Position numbers and translations under genes: made by a program
Assembly: GCF_020382885.2 (NCBI RefSeq)
Contig: NC_058512.1
Coordinates: forward strand, 6,288,802 to 6,352,801
Length of the DNA stretch: 64,000 nt
DNA from: Scatophagus argus
Taxonomy: Eukaryota > Chordata > Actinopteri > Scatophagidae
Direction of reading: 5' to 3'
Part shown: piece by piece, positions 1 through 11,777 of the stretch
How the letters are laid out: each line of letters starts with the position of its first letter
Position numbering within the stretch: the stretch's first letter is position 1
The notes under the pieces: generated by a model
Databases searched by the model: none
Told to the model about the DNA's origin: nothing
Seen by the model: only the letters and a program-made list of their open reading frames with translations

Positions 1-185
1 AACGACATTTGTGTCATTTTGAGGATTTTGCGCATGAAGTTCAGCGACTGTAAAAAAAACACAAACAAATGAACAAATCAAGAAATAAGCACAAGATACT
101 TAACTTGAAACTTTGAGAATCTGACAGTAGGAAATTTCAACTTGGCCAAAACGTGAAATGTTCTCACCTCGTCCTCTTGGCGCAG
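1..185 (+). other. End of rx3 intron 1
   Basis: This AT-rich stretch ends in a pyrimidine-rich acceptor (ctcgtcctcttggcgcag) before the homeobox exon. It has no coding signal of its own. Confidence 0.6.
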
Positions 186-1663
186 GTGTGTGTTGCGCCA
201 GTAGCGCCGCTGAAGCCTCCGTCTGCCCGGACTCACCGGACCGAGACGGCAAACTGTCCGACGATGAAAACCCCAAGAAGAAACACCGCCGAAACAGGAC
301 GACATTCACCACCTTCCAGCTCCACGAACTGGAGCGGGCTTTCGAGAAGTCCCATTACCCGGACGTGTACAGCAGGGAGGAGCTGGCGCTGAAGGTCAAC
401 CTGCCGGAGGTCCGAGTGCAGGTAAGTCCTCTTCAGTCGACTTGCTTTTATTAGTGTAAACATGTGTTCCGTATTCACAGGCCTACAGGTATTAATTATG
501 GCTTCATAACAAGTAATGGTTACAATTTTTGGTCATATCTCCTAACACACACAAAAAAAATATCTGTAATGTTTAGTTGAAGACCGGAAGAAGAAGGAAG
601 GCCACGAATCTTAGCAAAATTACATCCATCTAGGTTTAAATTAAAGATTTATTTTAGGTAAATCTAATTTTAGTTGATCAAATTAGAGATGTAGAGATGT
701 GACATATTAGTTTCATTTGCTTGTATTATTTGCAGGGATATTTGACAGGAAATCATACGTTTTCTTCGTTTATTTCCTCCATTATTCACATTTACTTTGT
801 CCGCAGCTGCTTAAACTGTTTCAATCAGCAAGGACGAGTTTTATGTTTGGAGGAAGTGCTGCTGGATTACAAAAACTTATTCTGTTTACCTGCTTCAGTT
901 TCAGGGAGAGACAAATTTCTTTGCAAAATGTTTAACTTGCTTCAGGCTTGGCTTTTATTACAGATTCAACACTGGAAGAAACTACAAAATTATGAACTGA
1001 ATGCAAAATGCTTCATTTAATAGCTGAAATCTTCACCCGCATATCTCTCACTCTCATCCTTCACACAATATTTTAATAGTAGCACATAATATTATAGTTT
1101 AAGTGTCTCTCCTCCTCCTCCTGTGTCTGCTGATCGGTGATGAGCTGCTGCATGCTGTTGCCTTTGCAGGGATAAAGAAACAAACGTGTACTGAGCTGAA
1201 CTTTCTTTTGTAGGTTTGGTTCCAAAACCGGCGGGCCAAGTGGCGTCGGCAGGAGAAGCTGGAGGTGAGTTCCATTAAGCTCCAGGACACCTCCTCCTCC
1301 TCCTTGCTCTCCTTCAGCCGCTCTCCCACCAGCTCCCTGGGCTCCAGTCTGCAGCTGGACTCCTGGCTCTCCACCCCGATCGCCACCTCCACCTCCCTGC
1401 AGTCCCTCCCGGGCTTCATCACAGGCTCGCAGGGCCTCCCGGGTACTTACACCCCTTCTCCTCCACCTTCCATGCCCTCTTCCTTGCCGGCCTCTTTTCT
1501 CAACTCACCGGCCCTGGGACACAGCCCTCACCTGCCCCACATCGGCTCCATGTGCCCCCCGCCCCCGGTGTACCAGTGCTCAGGCGATCCAAGGAACTCC
1601 AGCATTGCCTCACTGAGAATGAAGGCCAAGGAACATATTCAATCGATTGGGAAGACGTGGTGA
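186..1663 (+). CDS. rx3: Retinal homeobox protein Rx (rx3/RAX), 3' two exons
   Basis: Seen: two coding exons, 186-421 and 1214-1663, joined in frame (phase 0 between Gln46 and Val47 of the homeodomain, the classic paired-like intron position). The first exon carries an acidic/basic lead ([16 protein letters not shown]) and most of the homeodomain; the second completes it with [20 protein letters not shown], giving Gln at homeodomain position 50. A Ser/Pro-rich tail follows, ending in an OAR motif ([20 protein letters not shown]) and a stop at 1661-1663. Known: RAX proteins are nuclear transcription factors that specify the eye field and retinal progenitors. The first exon (start codon, octapeptide) lies left of the window. 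The acceptor at 184-185 is the best of several AGs and could be off by a few codons. The rx3 label, rather than rx1/rx2, rests on linkage with grp, znf532 and nedd4l, so RAX family is near certain and the paralogue is probable. Confidence 0.9.
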
Positions 1664-2373
1664 TGCTGAGAGGTCAAAAATGGATACGAACACATCATGC
1701 TGCATCTTTTGAGAAACTGACTTCATCTTCATGCTGACAGGATTTTTATTTTGGAAGAATTAAAGAACGAAATCTCCGGTTGGCATCCGGGATTAGAGAC
1801 ATCCGCTCCACTTATAAGGGTAACACTTTGAGCAGTATAGGCTATAAACATTTAATAAATGGTACATTGAAGTTTTGTGGTACAAGAGTTTATTAAGGTA
1901 TTTGTCAACAACCGCAGCTCCTCCTGTTTCCTGAGACTGAGGTATAAACAACTGCTGAATGACAACATAGTAAAAACACAGCAGTAAGTATGTCTTCAGG
2001 AGAAATTGTTACTCCTGTACTTCTACTTGCAACTTATTAAATGTTTGCATACTGCTTAGAAATGCTAACTAAGTGGACTTAGTGTTTCGTTTATAAGCAG
2101 CAATCTGAAAATCTGTGAAATTCCTGTAAAATATGACACTGATGAACAGTGATGATCTATTGTTTCTCTTCTCCTTCGTCTTCCTCGAAAGTTTTACATT
2201 TATTTTTTCCAGTATCACGTTACCAACATATGAAGTCCATTAGCACCCCTCAGTATTTATTCTGCTTTTGTAAATAGAGCGCTCCTCATTTTTGATTCTT
2301 CTTCCTTGCTGGTTTTTGATCTTCATCTTCATGAAAGATTAAACAGATGTGAATATTTTCTCTATACAATAAA
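1664..2373 (+). other. rx3: rx3 3' UTR with candidate poly(A) signal
   Basis: Non-coding sequence follows the rx3 stop codon. The first good AATAAA hexamer on the plus strand is at 2368-2373, about 700 bases downstream, so the transcript may end near 2390. This is inference from the hexamer only. Confidence 0.45.
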
Positions 2374-3499
2374 CTTTTTATGGAAACACCACGAGCAAAA
2401 CAGCGACTGATCGAGTTTTCCCGGCCAATTTGTCACATTTGAGACATGCAGGGTTTTCAGAAATGTCTGAAAGAAATTAAAGAGACAAATGGGGAAAATG
2501 TGTGCACATCAGGAATGACTGTGATGCAGAGGGACACACACAGCAGAAAAGTGTAGGAGAAAAGTGTCCATGACCTGCAGCTGATCTGCCAATATCACAG
2601 TTGTATAAAAATATTTAATCTCGCTGCAGAGTGTTGAGTTCAGCCTACACTAATTAGGCGAAATATTGAATACAGCACCCCCTAGTGGTGAAATCTACTA
2701 ACAGGATTTGGAGGGGGAAAGCATTTTTAAGAAATGAAATTTAAAATTAACACTAAATGCAATGCTGATGATGAGGAAAACCAGTTGACACTTTCAGCTG
2801 TAATTTTCAGAAATAATTCTGAAGTGAATTTGCGAATGAGGTCTAAAGCCCTTTACATTGGCTTCAAATAGAGCCACACATACTGCAAACGCAGCTTCAT
2901 TTAATCCCTTCGTGGTATAATTTTTCACACCACCTTAACATTTAATCATTCAGTTTAATAAGAATAAAGGGTGTTAGTAAGAGGCAGCTTAAAACCCCCA
3001 GACTTCCTCCTCCTGTTTTACACAATGAGTTTGTCAACCCACTCATTTGCTCCTCATTAGCTCCTGTATACTTTATCCCATTCGCTCCTGGGATTAGACT
3101 CATAACGATGGGGTGAAAGTGGCTTGTAACTCTATTGTTTGCCAATCATCCGTGACAAATGAAGGAAAGGGACAGAAGAGAAAACTTTCTTTCGGCTAAC
3201 CAGTAACCAAATTGTTTCAATTAGGATTTCCTATTGTCTGCAACCGCTGAGAGCTAATAACAGTCCGACATTATTATGATGTCGACTCTTCATGCTTTAC
3301 TGTCATTTAAAACATAACAGAGAAAAGTAAAGATGCTCTCGTTTTGGCTGCTGAGCGCCTTCTGATGGTATGAACTGGTTACTGCACAGGTGGCGTTGAG
3401 TCTCAGAGCATTACAATACATATTTACAAACAAAAACAGTGAATGTGTGATTTTTTTTTAAAATCCCACAATTAGACATCCACAATTCAGTTATCACAA
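2374..3499. other. rx3-grp intergenic stretch, no gene seen
   Basis: No coding exon is recognised. It contains a CTCF-like motif near 2673-2689. A complex, non-repetitive segment near 3040-3280 has a bicoid-type GGATTA (3091-3096) and a SOX-type ATTGTT (3134-3139) close together. The right part is AT-rich and may include the grp 3' end. Confidence 0.4.
2673..2689 (-). promoter_or_regulatory. CTCF-like motif downstream of rx3
   Basis: The minus strand reads CACCACTAGGGGGTGCTG, which fits the CTCF core consensus (CCACNAGGGGGCGC) with one weak position. It lies between the rx3 3' end and grp, a sensible place for an insulator. Binding is inferred from the motif alone. Confidence 0.4.
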
Positions 3500-3733
3500 C
3501 ATTAAATTTATTAAGCATTTTCAACTCATAACCATAGCAGTCTGTAATAAAACTGTAATTTGTAATAAATTACCGATAAAATAAACTTCTATTGGGTTTC
3601 CAGCGTATTCTTACAGCAGCAAAAAAGAAAGAAATAATAAAATACAGCGTGGATATGTGATTGCTGGCCATGTTTTTGGTGGATAATGAACAGAATTCCT
3701 CTTGCATTCAGGTGGAGTCATCGCCTTGCAGTT

Positions 3734-4739
3734 TCACTGCCAGAAGAAACAGGTCTGACATCTACAATGCAACGATGAAATGGAGAAACACATGTAACTA
3801 TAACATCTTATTTCCAAAAAAACAAACAAACAAAAAAAAACTGTAACAACTGACAGACACTGATTAAGCTAAAGGGGCAGGCACAATCCACAAACTGACC
3901 TCTCTGAGATATTTGTCTCTGTCCTCTTCCCTCCAAAGCTGCCTGTCTGCAGTTTGGGGCGTCATCTGTTTTTGGTTCTTTCGTTGCATCAGAGCCTCCA
4001 TCAGGCCCCTGTACCGGTTCAGCTCTGTGAGTCCAGGTGTTTCTGAGGCTCTGAGGTACTCACTGTGTGTCTCCTGCAGTTCAGACAGACTCTCGATGCT
4101 CTTCTTCCCCATCAAATGACCTTAGAGGGACATAAGGGTGATGCATTAACAAGAGTTAAACTGTAAATAAAATTCACATTTTTAACTACCATGCAAGCCT
4201 AAAAGAGGTATGTAAGTTTAATTTAGTTGAATTTAAATTAACGGAATCTAATTACTATTTTTCTTCTGTGCACCTGCACAACAGAAGCTGAGGAAAACAT
4301 CTACTTGTTTATGACACAAACAGGTAACACGAGTGATTAGAGCTGGCACAAAATGAGGCAAATCGCTGCCTTATTAAAATGTAAGTAACCGTCCTGTAAA
4401 GCATGCAGAATTTCAAAGCTTTTTAAATATGGCTGAAATATTTATATGCGATATTAGCCGTAACCATAAGATGATTTGCTGTCAACACTGAAGCCAAACA
4501 AAATGCAAATTCACCAAATAAATCAGGCAAAGACAAGAATTAAATCTCAAAGACTTTGTAATTGGTAGCTTGAACTTTCTCTTACCTACTGCCCAGTGAT
4601 TGCCTCGTGGATACATTTTGCCCACAGCTGCTGGAGGACTCTCTGAGCAGAACGACATGCAGGGGATCGCCGCCAGTATAATAAAAACTGGCCACACTGG
4701 TCTGCAAGTCCATGAATAACACACGCACACTCCGCCCAT
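3734..4739 (-). CDS. grp: Gastrin-releasing peptide precursor (prepro-GRP)
   Basis: Seen: exon 1 is 4739-4586 and exon 2 is 4120-3900, with the hormone split across the intron. Exon 1 gives a hydrophobic signal peptide (WPVFIILAAIPCMSF) and then KMYPRGNHWAV plus one base. Exon 2 completes the Gly and continues HLMGKK, so the mature peptide ends GNHWAVGHLM followed by the Gly amidation donor and a Lys-Lys cleavage site. His, Ala, Val and Leu-Met identify GRP rather than neuromedin B. The C-terminal propeptide (about 70 residues) runs to Glu at 3900-3902 before a GTCAGT donor. The third exon is uncertain: a candidate acceptor at 3737-3738 would place a TGA at 3734-3736, giving about 125 residues. 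Known: GRP is a secreted, amidated neuropeptide acting on the BB2 receptor. It is convergent with rx3, as I recall for human GRP and RAX. Confidence 0.9.
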
Positions 4740-7700
4740 GCTGTGAGAGGAGAAAAGTTAGATCTAAACAGCGGTAGTCCTCAGTCGCAGTTTTTTTCCC
4801 AGCTTTTATCTAATTTTAAAAAATCTCCACCATCGTCAGTTTTTATTGCTGTGGACCAGGATCACAGAAGGGGGGGGAGGGAGGGCGAGAGAGACCGGCT
4901 CCAGTGGCAGACTTGTTGAAGTTCCTAAGCCCTTTGATAGAAATGGCTATTGATGAAACTTCTCAACGCCTCCTCTGTGCGTCAGCGGGTGTTTTTAAAA
5001 GTAGCACGTTGCCAGTACCAGTGATGATGACCAATTATCATCTAGGGCCTGTAATTATTAGCCTATTGCTCGCTAATGTTTGCCCAGAGATTGCTGAGTG
5101 ATTGAAGAAGGTGTCAGCGTCATTTCGCCACGATGGACAGGACTTCTGAGTAATTGCGTGCGTCTCAACCAAACATATCGGTGGAGATGTTGGCAATGAC
5201 CAGTGGTGGAGAAGTTTAACTGAAGGAAAAGTGGTGATGCCAAAGTGAAAAAATCCTCTCACGACTATCAAACTATGAGGAGTGAAACTATGTCGTTTAT
5301 CACGCAGAGTGTGCCCCCTTTCAGTCTTATTAGGTTAGCCTTCTATAATTGCATTATTAGCACTGAACTAGAAATGCTGTAAGGAGCATTTAATGGGGAA
5401 GCTAATATTTTCTACTTTACAGCTGCAGCAATGTTAATACCATATAAAATGTTTTTCAAGGTAAAATCTTAATAGGCTGTCAAATCTTATGAAGTAAAAA
5501 GTTTAAAATTTCAATTAAAAAATGTAAAATAAAAAAAATAATATAATAATATTCTGTGCCACAGATTTGGCATTGCATACCTGCAACATTTTTGGACTCA
5601 CAATGGACAGTTTAAAGAAAACCTTATTAATTATTTATTGGCTCATTGATTTATTTATCGAACTTTTCACCTTCAGACTCAACAGACACGGACTCAAGTG
5701 ACATCACTTGAGGCGGTCAAGTGGACTGAGACTGGAGCCACAAAATACTTAATACAACTTATCTCATATGTTTATTTGTCCTGATTAGCACTAGTCAGTT
5801 GTATCGTGTCTTTTTTGGGGGGGGGGGCAAATAAAATAACCCTGAGGATGTCATTAAGCTTAACATTTTGAAAAGAAAATCTGTGTTGCAAACTGGGCCT
5901 TTGCCAGCAAGTAATGCTGTTGGTTGGACTCTGGCTAATGTACGACCCCGTGTTTTGGGAACTCCACAATAGCCTCATGCTTTAATCGTTTTTTCTCTGG
6001 AACAACACAAGTTTCTGATCGGATGACTGCCAGTCTCTGCCTGCCAAAACCATTATAATTCACTGTTGGAAAGGAAATCAATTTTATGAAATGACAGCAG
6101 GTCGGTTAATGTTTGGTTAGGTTTAAGCACAAAGACAACTTGGTTAGGTTGAGGGAACTCATTTTTGGAGGTTGATGTAAGTACCCGGTGAAGGTTATGG
6201 AACCTTCATCATAATGCTTACAACAGTAAAAACCTGGTCAGGGTTTGGGCACTATAAAATGCTTTAAATAAAGAAATACGACACTGGGTGTTTAAATTGG
6301 TTGTCCCCCATTAGTCCCATGTTTCTCTGTGGAATCCATCCGCCTGAATCCATCTACCATCTAACTCTGCAGACTTGTTATAATATTAATCTAACAAATC
6401 ACCTGATTTCCTCCTTTGCTGCCATCATTACTACTAAAGGAGCCATTGTTTTCTACCATAGACTGTAGCAAATGTTTTTTATTCAAGGAATGAAGGGAAA
6501 CCTGCAGATAAAAAGCCAGTATATCAAAAATAGAACAGAGAGAAACCCCTTAAAGCTGGAATGACTTCATAACACACTTCAAGACAACCCAAAGACATTT
6601 GTTATATTGTGATTGCGTGCTTTTATTGTGACATGTGCTGTGCTGCTACAATTAAGATGTACTCACTCACTTGCATCCGCTCAGTTTTCTAAACATCACC
6701 CTGTTTTCAGAGCAGAGAACATGACGCGGAAGTCAAAATGATCTACAGTAACTGCGAAACAAGATGCCGTGCACGATTGTGATGAATGTTTTTGCTGCAG
6801 ACAACACCTGCTGTGCCCTCAGTTACAAAAAATTAACAATGAAGTATATGTATCATTTATCGGTCCACTTTATTACAGTGTATTTATCCCTCCGGAAAGG
6901 TCAACAGTGCAAATTAAGCAGTCAGTAAACACTGTGAGGCGCTTACGCATGTACTCGTGTGAAATTCTCGTACTTGACTGATCCCTTTCATGACAGTGTT
7001 GACAGACATATTGCTGGAGGAAGAGAATAGATGAGGACAGATAAGGAGTCCGTACAGTTAAGTAACATTTAGCGCTGAAAAGGTTGAAGGTTTCCTCTGG
7101 GTTCTGTCAGATCACAGCCCAGCAAACACACCCCAGCAGGATATTAGAGAATATCTCCTACTCGTAACGTATCATATCCTCATCCAGAGATGACCTTAAC
7201 AAAACAGGATGAGTCACCTTTGGTCAAAGGGCAGAATCAGGTAGGACACAGAGCAGTGCCATGTGAAATATTTGTTGGTTTATTTTTATGTGAGCCAACA
7301 AGATCCTCCGTATTTTCACATAGCTAGAAAATGTCTTGAGGGATCACTAAAATCCAGGATTATTAAACGTACCACTGAAATAAAAGATGCTGTTGGAGTT
7401 CATTTTTAAAAATAATTTAATAACACAATGATAAAGATTTAGCATGTTTTCATTTACAACCTCTAAACGTGCTACCTTGATATGATGAAACCGGCGGATA
7501 TCACTGATGAAAAATTCAGTCTTGCATTGTGAACAAATAAATAATGAATAAGATTCAAATGGCACACAACAAAGCATGAAAATGAGGTTACCGCACACTG
7601 AGAAGCCAAGGAGTTTTTAGTCATTCAAACACTCATGAGTTCACTGACAGCCACTCATGCCTGATTGCCAGCTCTTCATCACCTGCACTAGAGACTGCAG

Positions 7701-8830
7701 AAATCATTTCAGGCCACACAATTAAACCAAAACTAATTGGTTAGAGAGTTTGAATTAAGTGTGATTGACATTGAGAATTTTCTACGTGCAAGTTTGTAAT
7801 TGTAGGGTTTGACTGAATAAAGTGAGCTGTCAAAGTTTAACAAGCTATATTCATTTGAGAAAATTCCACTTATTTTATTATTTTATTAGTTTTATTAAAA
7901 ATGAAACGCCATCTGCAACACCAGAAACCAGGACGTTGTAGAGACAGCAGATGGCACTGTTGGGTGAATTAAGGGAGCCCTCACGTAATGTTTTTATATG
8001 ATGAGTCGTGCATAAATAATTTTTGCAGAAGGTACTAAAGAAATATATACATAATCATGTTTATAACCCGAAACTAATATATAATATAATAATCATTTAT
8101 AACAAAGTGAACAATATGTGGTCTCATGCTGAAAATCTCTGTGAAAATAATTTTCCATTCATCCTATTCATTCTTTTCAGATGTCATAAGACACATTAAG
8201 TGTTCTGATGGTGGTGTCATAACTGTAATAACACCAGCTTTATGAAAATTTAAACCCATTTAAGGAAGGCCTTTCAGGCGGAACGTGTCAATTAAAAAGG
8301 GACAATTTGCACCATCCTTTGCTGTTCGTCACAGTTTTTGACAAAATCACCCGGCAGCTGTGCAATCACACACCTCGAAGGCAGTGCTGGGATTTAAAGA
8401 AGCATATTGTCTTACTTTGATATTGTGTCACAAGAGACGGAGAGGGAGAAAGCATACAAATGACTGTTTCTATTGTTTGCATATGGGCTGTTTAATTACA
8501 GGATGTGCAATATTCAAGCAACAATTGCCTTGCTGGATCCATTTAACCAGAGAGGTAAACCTCCACTTCCATTTGTTTACAGATTTAATCCCTTAAAATC
8601 CATCTTTTCTCTTACATTTGCTCTTGATCAAAGCTATATAAGCGACATATTGAAGGTTGTTTTGTGCACCATTTTGGACACACTTTCCCTAAACCTGACA
8701 TCTCGGTATCTTTGGAAACTTTGGAATCACTTGCAGTAAAGTACTGTGGGTCTGAGCAATACTGGTTGTACAGCATGTGTTTCTAATGACTAAGCCACCA
8801 GTGAGGCCGCAGAGTTTCAAAGGTTTAAAT
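4740..8830. other. grp upstream region and intergenic DNA
   Basis: No coding exon is recognised on either strand. The first 200 bases are the grp 5' flank, with a G-run at about 4870-4877 and a weak A/T-rich box near 4804-4812. A poly-G run lies at 5816-5827 and a likely dispersed-repeat fragment at about 6100-6260. The rest is AT-rich with short open frames that show no family resemblance. Confidence 0.45.
6100..6260. repeat. Probable fish dispersed-repeat fragment
   Basis: The stretch carries phrases such as ggttaggtttaagcacaaag and acttggttaggttgaggga, which resemble a degenerate element family I recall from many teleost genomes. No terminal repeats or target duplication could be placed, so the limits are rough. 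Confidence 0.35.
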
Positions 8831-9148
8831 TAGTGGTTTTCAAGCTGGGGGTTTGAAAGCCAAAGGACCTCAGGATGAATCTGTGGGGTCACAAGATGAT
8901 AAAGGATAAGACATTTTTGAAAAAAATACACTGATAATAAGCAAACTTCTGTCTTGTTTCTGACTTTTCTCAAAAGTTTTGCTTTATTTTCTTGTCAAAT
9001 ACTCAATAAGTTCACCTCTTACTTATAAACTCCTTAAAATGAAACATTCTGAGAAGGAAATGTTCACACCGAACGACACTTATAACTTCTGATGAATAGC
9101 TGCATTTTACATTTTAAGATCACAATGCAAAAATGCTGGGAACTACTG
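8831..9148. mobile_element. Non-autonomous hAT-type element (MITE), 318 bp
   Basis: The left end reads TAGTGGTTTTCAAGCTGG and the right end, reverse complemented, reads CAGTAGTTCCCAGCATT, an imperfect terminal inverted repeat of the CAGNGGTTC type seen in hAT elements. An identical 8-bp direct repeat, gtttaaat, flanks it on both sides (8823-8830 and 9149-9156), matching the 8-bp target duplication of hAT transposons. There is no transposase frame, so it would have been moved in trans. Ends and duplication are read directly; the superfamily call is inference from these hallmarks. Confidence 0.7.
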
Positions 9149-10530
9149 GTTTAAATGGAGCCAAAAGACAATAAGACCAAGCAAGGCCATTTTGTGACCT
9201 TTGATTGTACAGGATATTATGGAGGTAATATTAGGAGTATGTGCTTTTTGTGCAGCTAAATAATAGCAAGCATTGCAAATCTGAACAATAATCCTCTCAA
9301 TAATAATTCTCATGCTTGCTAATTCTCATGCATATCTCATGCAGGAAATTGTGGAAATCACGGAAAAGGAAATGGCAAGCTTGCAGCAGCTTGTAGCCGA
9401 CATGAATGGAGACAGCGTGACGTCATGTGACCGTGTCTCCATTTGGGGTGGGGAGAACAGCAACCTCAGCCTCCTCTGAGCCTGCACTGAATCTGTCACA
9501 CTGTAGAGAGGCAGGAAGCACCACGAGGGCCTTTTATGATATATATGCACAAATCCAACTGCCTTGCAGTGTATAAAATGCATTTGTATTGTCTGATGAA
9601 TAAATCTAGCATGGCCCATCATAATGAAGGCTAATTAGTTTATGCTGCAGCATTCATGGCTGCCTTTTATAGGTTTGCCAGATGTATGAAGGACTGGTAG
9701 CAGGCCAAAGAGAGACAGCCTTATTCAGCTGAAAGCCTCTCTCTGCATTCCCCAGGTAGGTTATATAATGCTCAGTTTGATCTTACTTTGTTTACCATTT
9801 TATCCGTGACATGCACTGCAGTGTGATTTCATCTTTTTACTTTCTGACTGCCTTGATGTTAATGTGTTATGTATGTGTCATGGCTACATGAATGCTCATG
9901 TTTGCTTTTATGAAATAGTGCAGATCTTCATGTGTCAGATGAAAATCATACTGCACGTGTTACCCTTTTAGAGTTAAACGTATTCAGCTTCTCTTACTTT
10001 CTTTGCTGCATTATATGTAAATGCATGTGGGTATTTGTATTGCCACTGAAGTTTATGACTCTTCCATCTTAAATAATAAAAACAGATACAGCTGACCTTG
10101 GCATACACAGCATGCAAATTGGCATTTAGGCCTAAACAGAAGCCTTGCCTATTTATACCTTATGTTATTAATATTTAATGTTATTGATCCCTTGAGGAAA
10201 GTGTGCAGCATTAAGACTTGTTTATCACACCAACATTTCCACTCAGTCATACATAACACAGGCCTATAACCTGAAGATATGGTACATATTCAAGCCTTAT
10301 TATACTCCTCTCTTGCTCATTTCTTTTTTTTCCCTCTCTATCTCCCCCACCTCCCTCTGTCTTCGTCTCCCTCTCTCTCTCTTCTTTCTCTGCACCAGCT
10401 GCTGCTGCTGCTCCAGAGCCAGAGTGAAGAGTCCCCTCACCCCCCTGCACAGACAGAGACAAAAGGCCTGATTCGCCTGCTGAACACTGCCCCCTTTCTC
10501 CATCCGTCCCTTCATGCATGGCCGTAGTGC

Positions 10531-10551
10531 TGGTGGTGGTGGTGGTGGTGG
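10531..10551 (+). repeat. (TGG)7 microsatellite
   Basis: This is a pure trinucleotide tract in a G-rich stretch upstream of znf532. Confidence 0.9.
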
Positions 10552-10635
10552 CGGGGGCTTCAGGAGAAAACGAGGCCTGGACTGGGACTAAAATCTAGGA
10601 CTGACCCAGTGAAGGAGAGTGGGAAGAGGGGGAGG

Positions 10636-10664
10636 GGAGGAGGAGGAGGAGGAGGAGGAGGAGG
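10636..10664 (+). repeat. (GGA)n microsatellite
   Basis: About nine GGA units lie within a purine-rich segment. Purine tracts of this kind are common in vertebrate promoter regions. Confidence 0.9.
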
Positions 10665-11624
10665 ATGGGGACTGGAATGGTTGGGGCTTAGTGAAGGCAG
10701 GTGCTGAGGCCTCTACAGGAAGACTGTTTTTTCCTGAATATCTCTCAGAGTGGAAAAAATTCTGACAAGGGTATGCCACATTTACCTCTATATATGCATG
10801 GAACGTGCATGTTTATGTTTATATGTGTCTCTGTGGTGGGCATATGTGGGCAGGGGATGCAAGGAAATCTGGGAAGGGAGGTGCATGAGTGGCCTGTGTT
10901 TGCCCATGTCAGATTGTCTGTGTTGGCTTTTTTTTTTTTTTTTTTTTAACCATCCCTGTCTTTATGTCACAGTGCTGGATATAATGGCTGCTGTGGGCTG
11001 CATGAAAGTTACCACTGTGTCTGGGGGTGAAATCACTGGGGGATCTGGTTGACTAACAGGCCAAGGTACCGGATTAAACTTCTACTACCATCATGGTTAC
11101 CTAGATTTGCTTTTTTCTGTGGAAGTGTTTAGATGCTGTCACCAGTCATCATTTTGCTCGTCATGTTACTTCTTTTGTTTAGCTTGTATGATACCATTTT
11201 CTCTACTGTTTTGTGTCAAGATAACTATGCTCAGCCAGCTCTTATCTTTGTGTGCATTGTTGCTGTTGTGTGTATTTTTCTGGTTCAATATCATTGCAGT
11301 GCAAGCAACCCCATTAGTGAATGTCCTTGACCCATGTTGTCTAAAATATAATGTGTTCTTGTTTTACTAAGTCTATATGACAATATAGTTTGCTGAAAAA
11401 AACGTTGCAGTGTTTCCTGGGAGGTGGGAACGCTGCTACTGCCTGTGTGTTTCTGAGGCCGTATTGCAGCACAGAGCTTTATGTTGGCTGACCGGAACCA
11501 GCTGAAACCGGTTTGAGGCAGACGGAGGGCTGACAGGAACAATACCGTCTCTGTGCTCCACTGAGGGATAGAGATAGCCCAGGCTACTCCATGGCAGCCC
11601 GTCACAGCTCAGTCACTGGCTACC

Positions 11625-11777
11625 ATGGCACAGACCCTGCTGCTGCAGCTGCTGCTGCTGCTGCTCGCCGCTCGCTGGATGTCGGTGTGCTACGCAGCGC
11701 TGTTCACAGCAAGATGGGGGCAGGGAGATTTGGGAAGGGACGAGGGCAGTGGGACGTGGCTGGCTGGGAGTCTGTGA
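11625..11777 (+). CDS. Possible 50-residue signal-peptide-like small frame
   Basis: An ATG in a good context (taccATGG) opens a 50-codon frame starting MAQTLLLQLLLLLLAARW, which looks like a secretory signal, and ending at TGA 11775-11777. Part of the Leu run comes from a CTG repeat, so chance is a real possibility. It could be an upstream frame in a znf532 5' leader, or a first exon of something unrecognised. I know no homologue. Confidence 0.2.
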   Translation: MAQTLLLQLLLLLLAARWMSVCYAALFTARWGQGDLGRDEGSGTWLAGSL

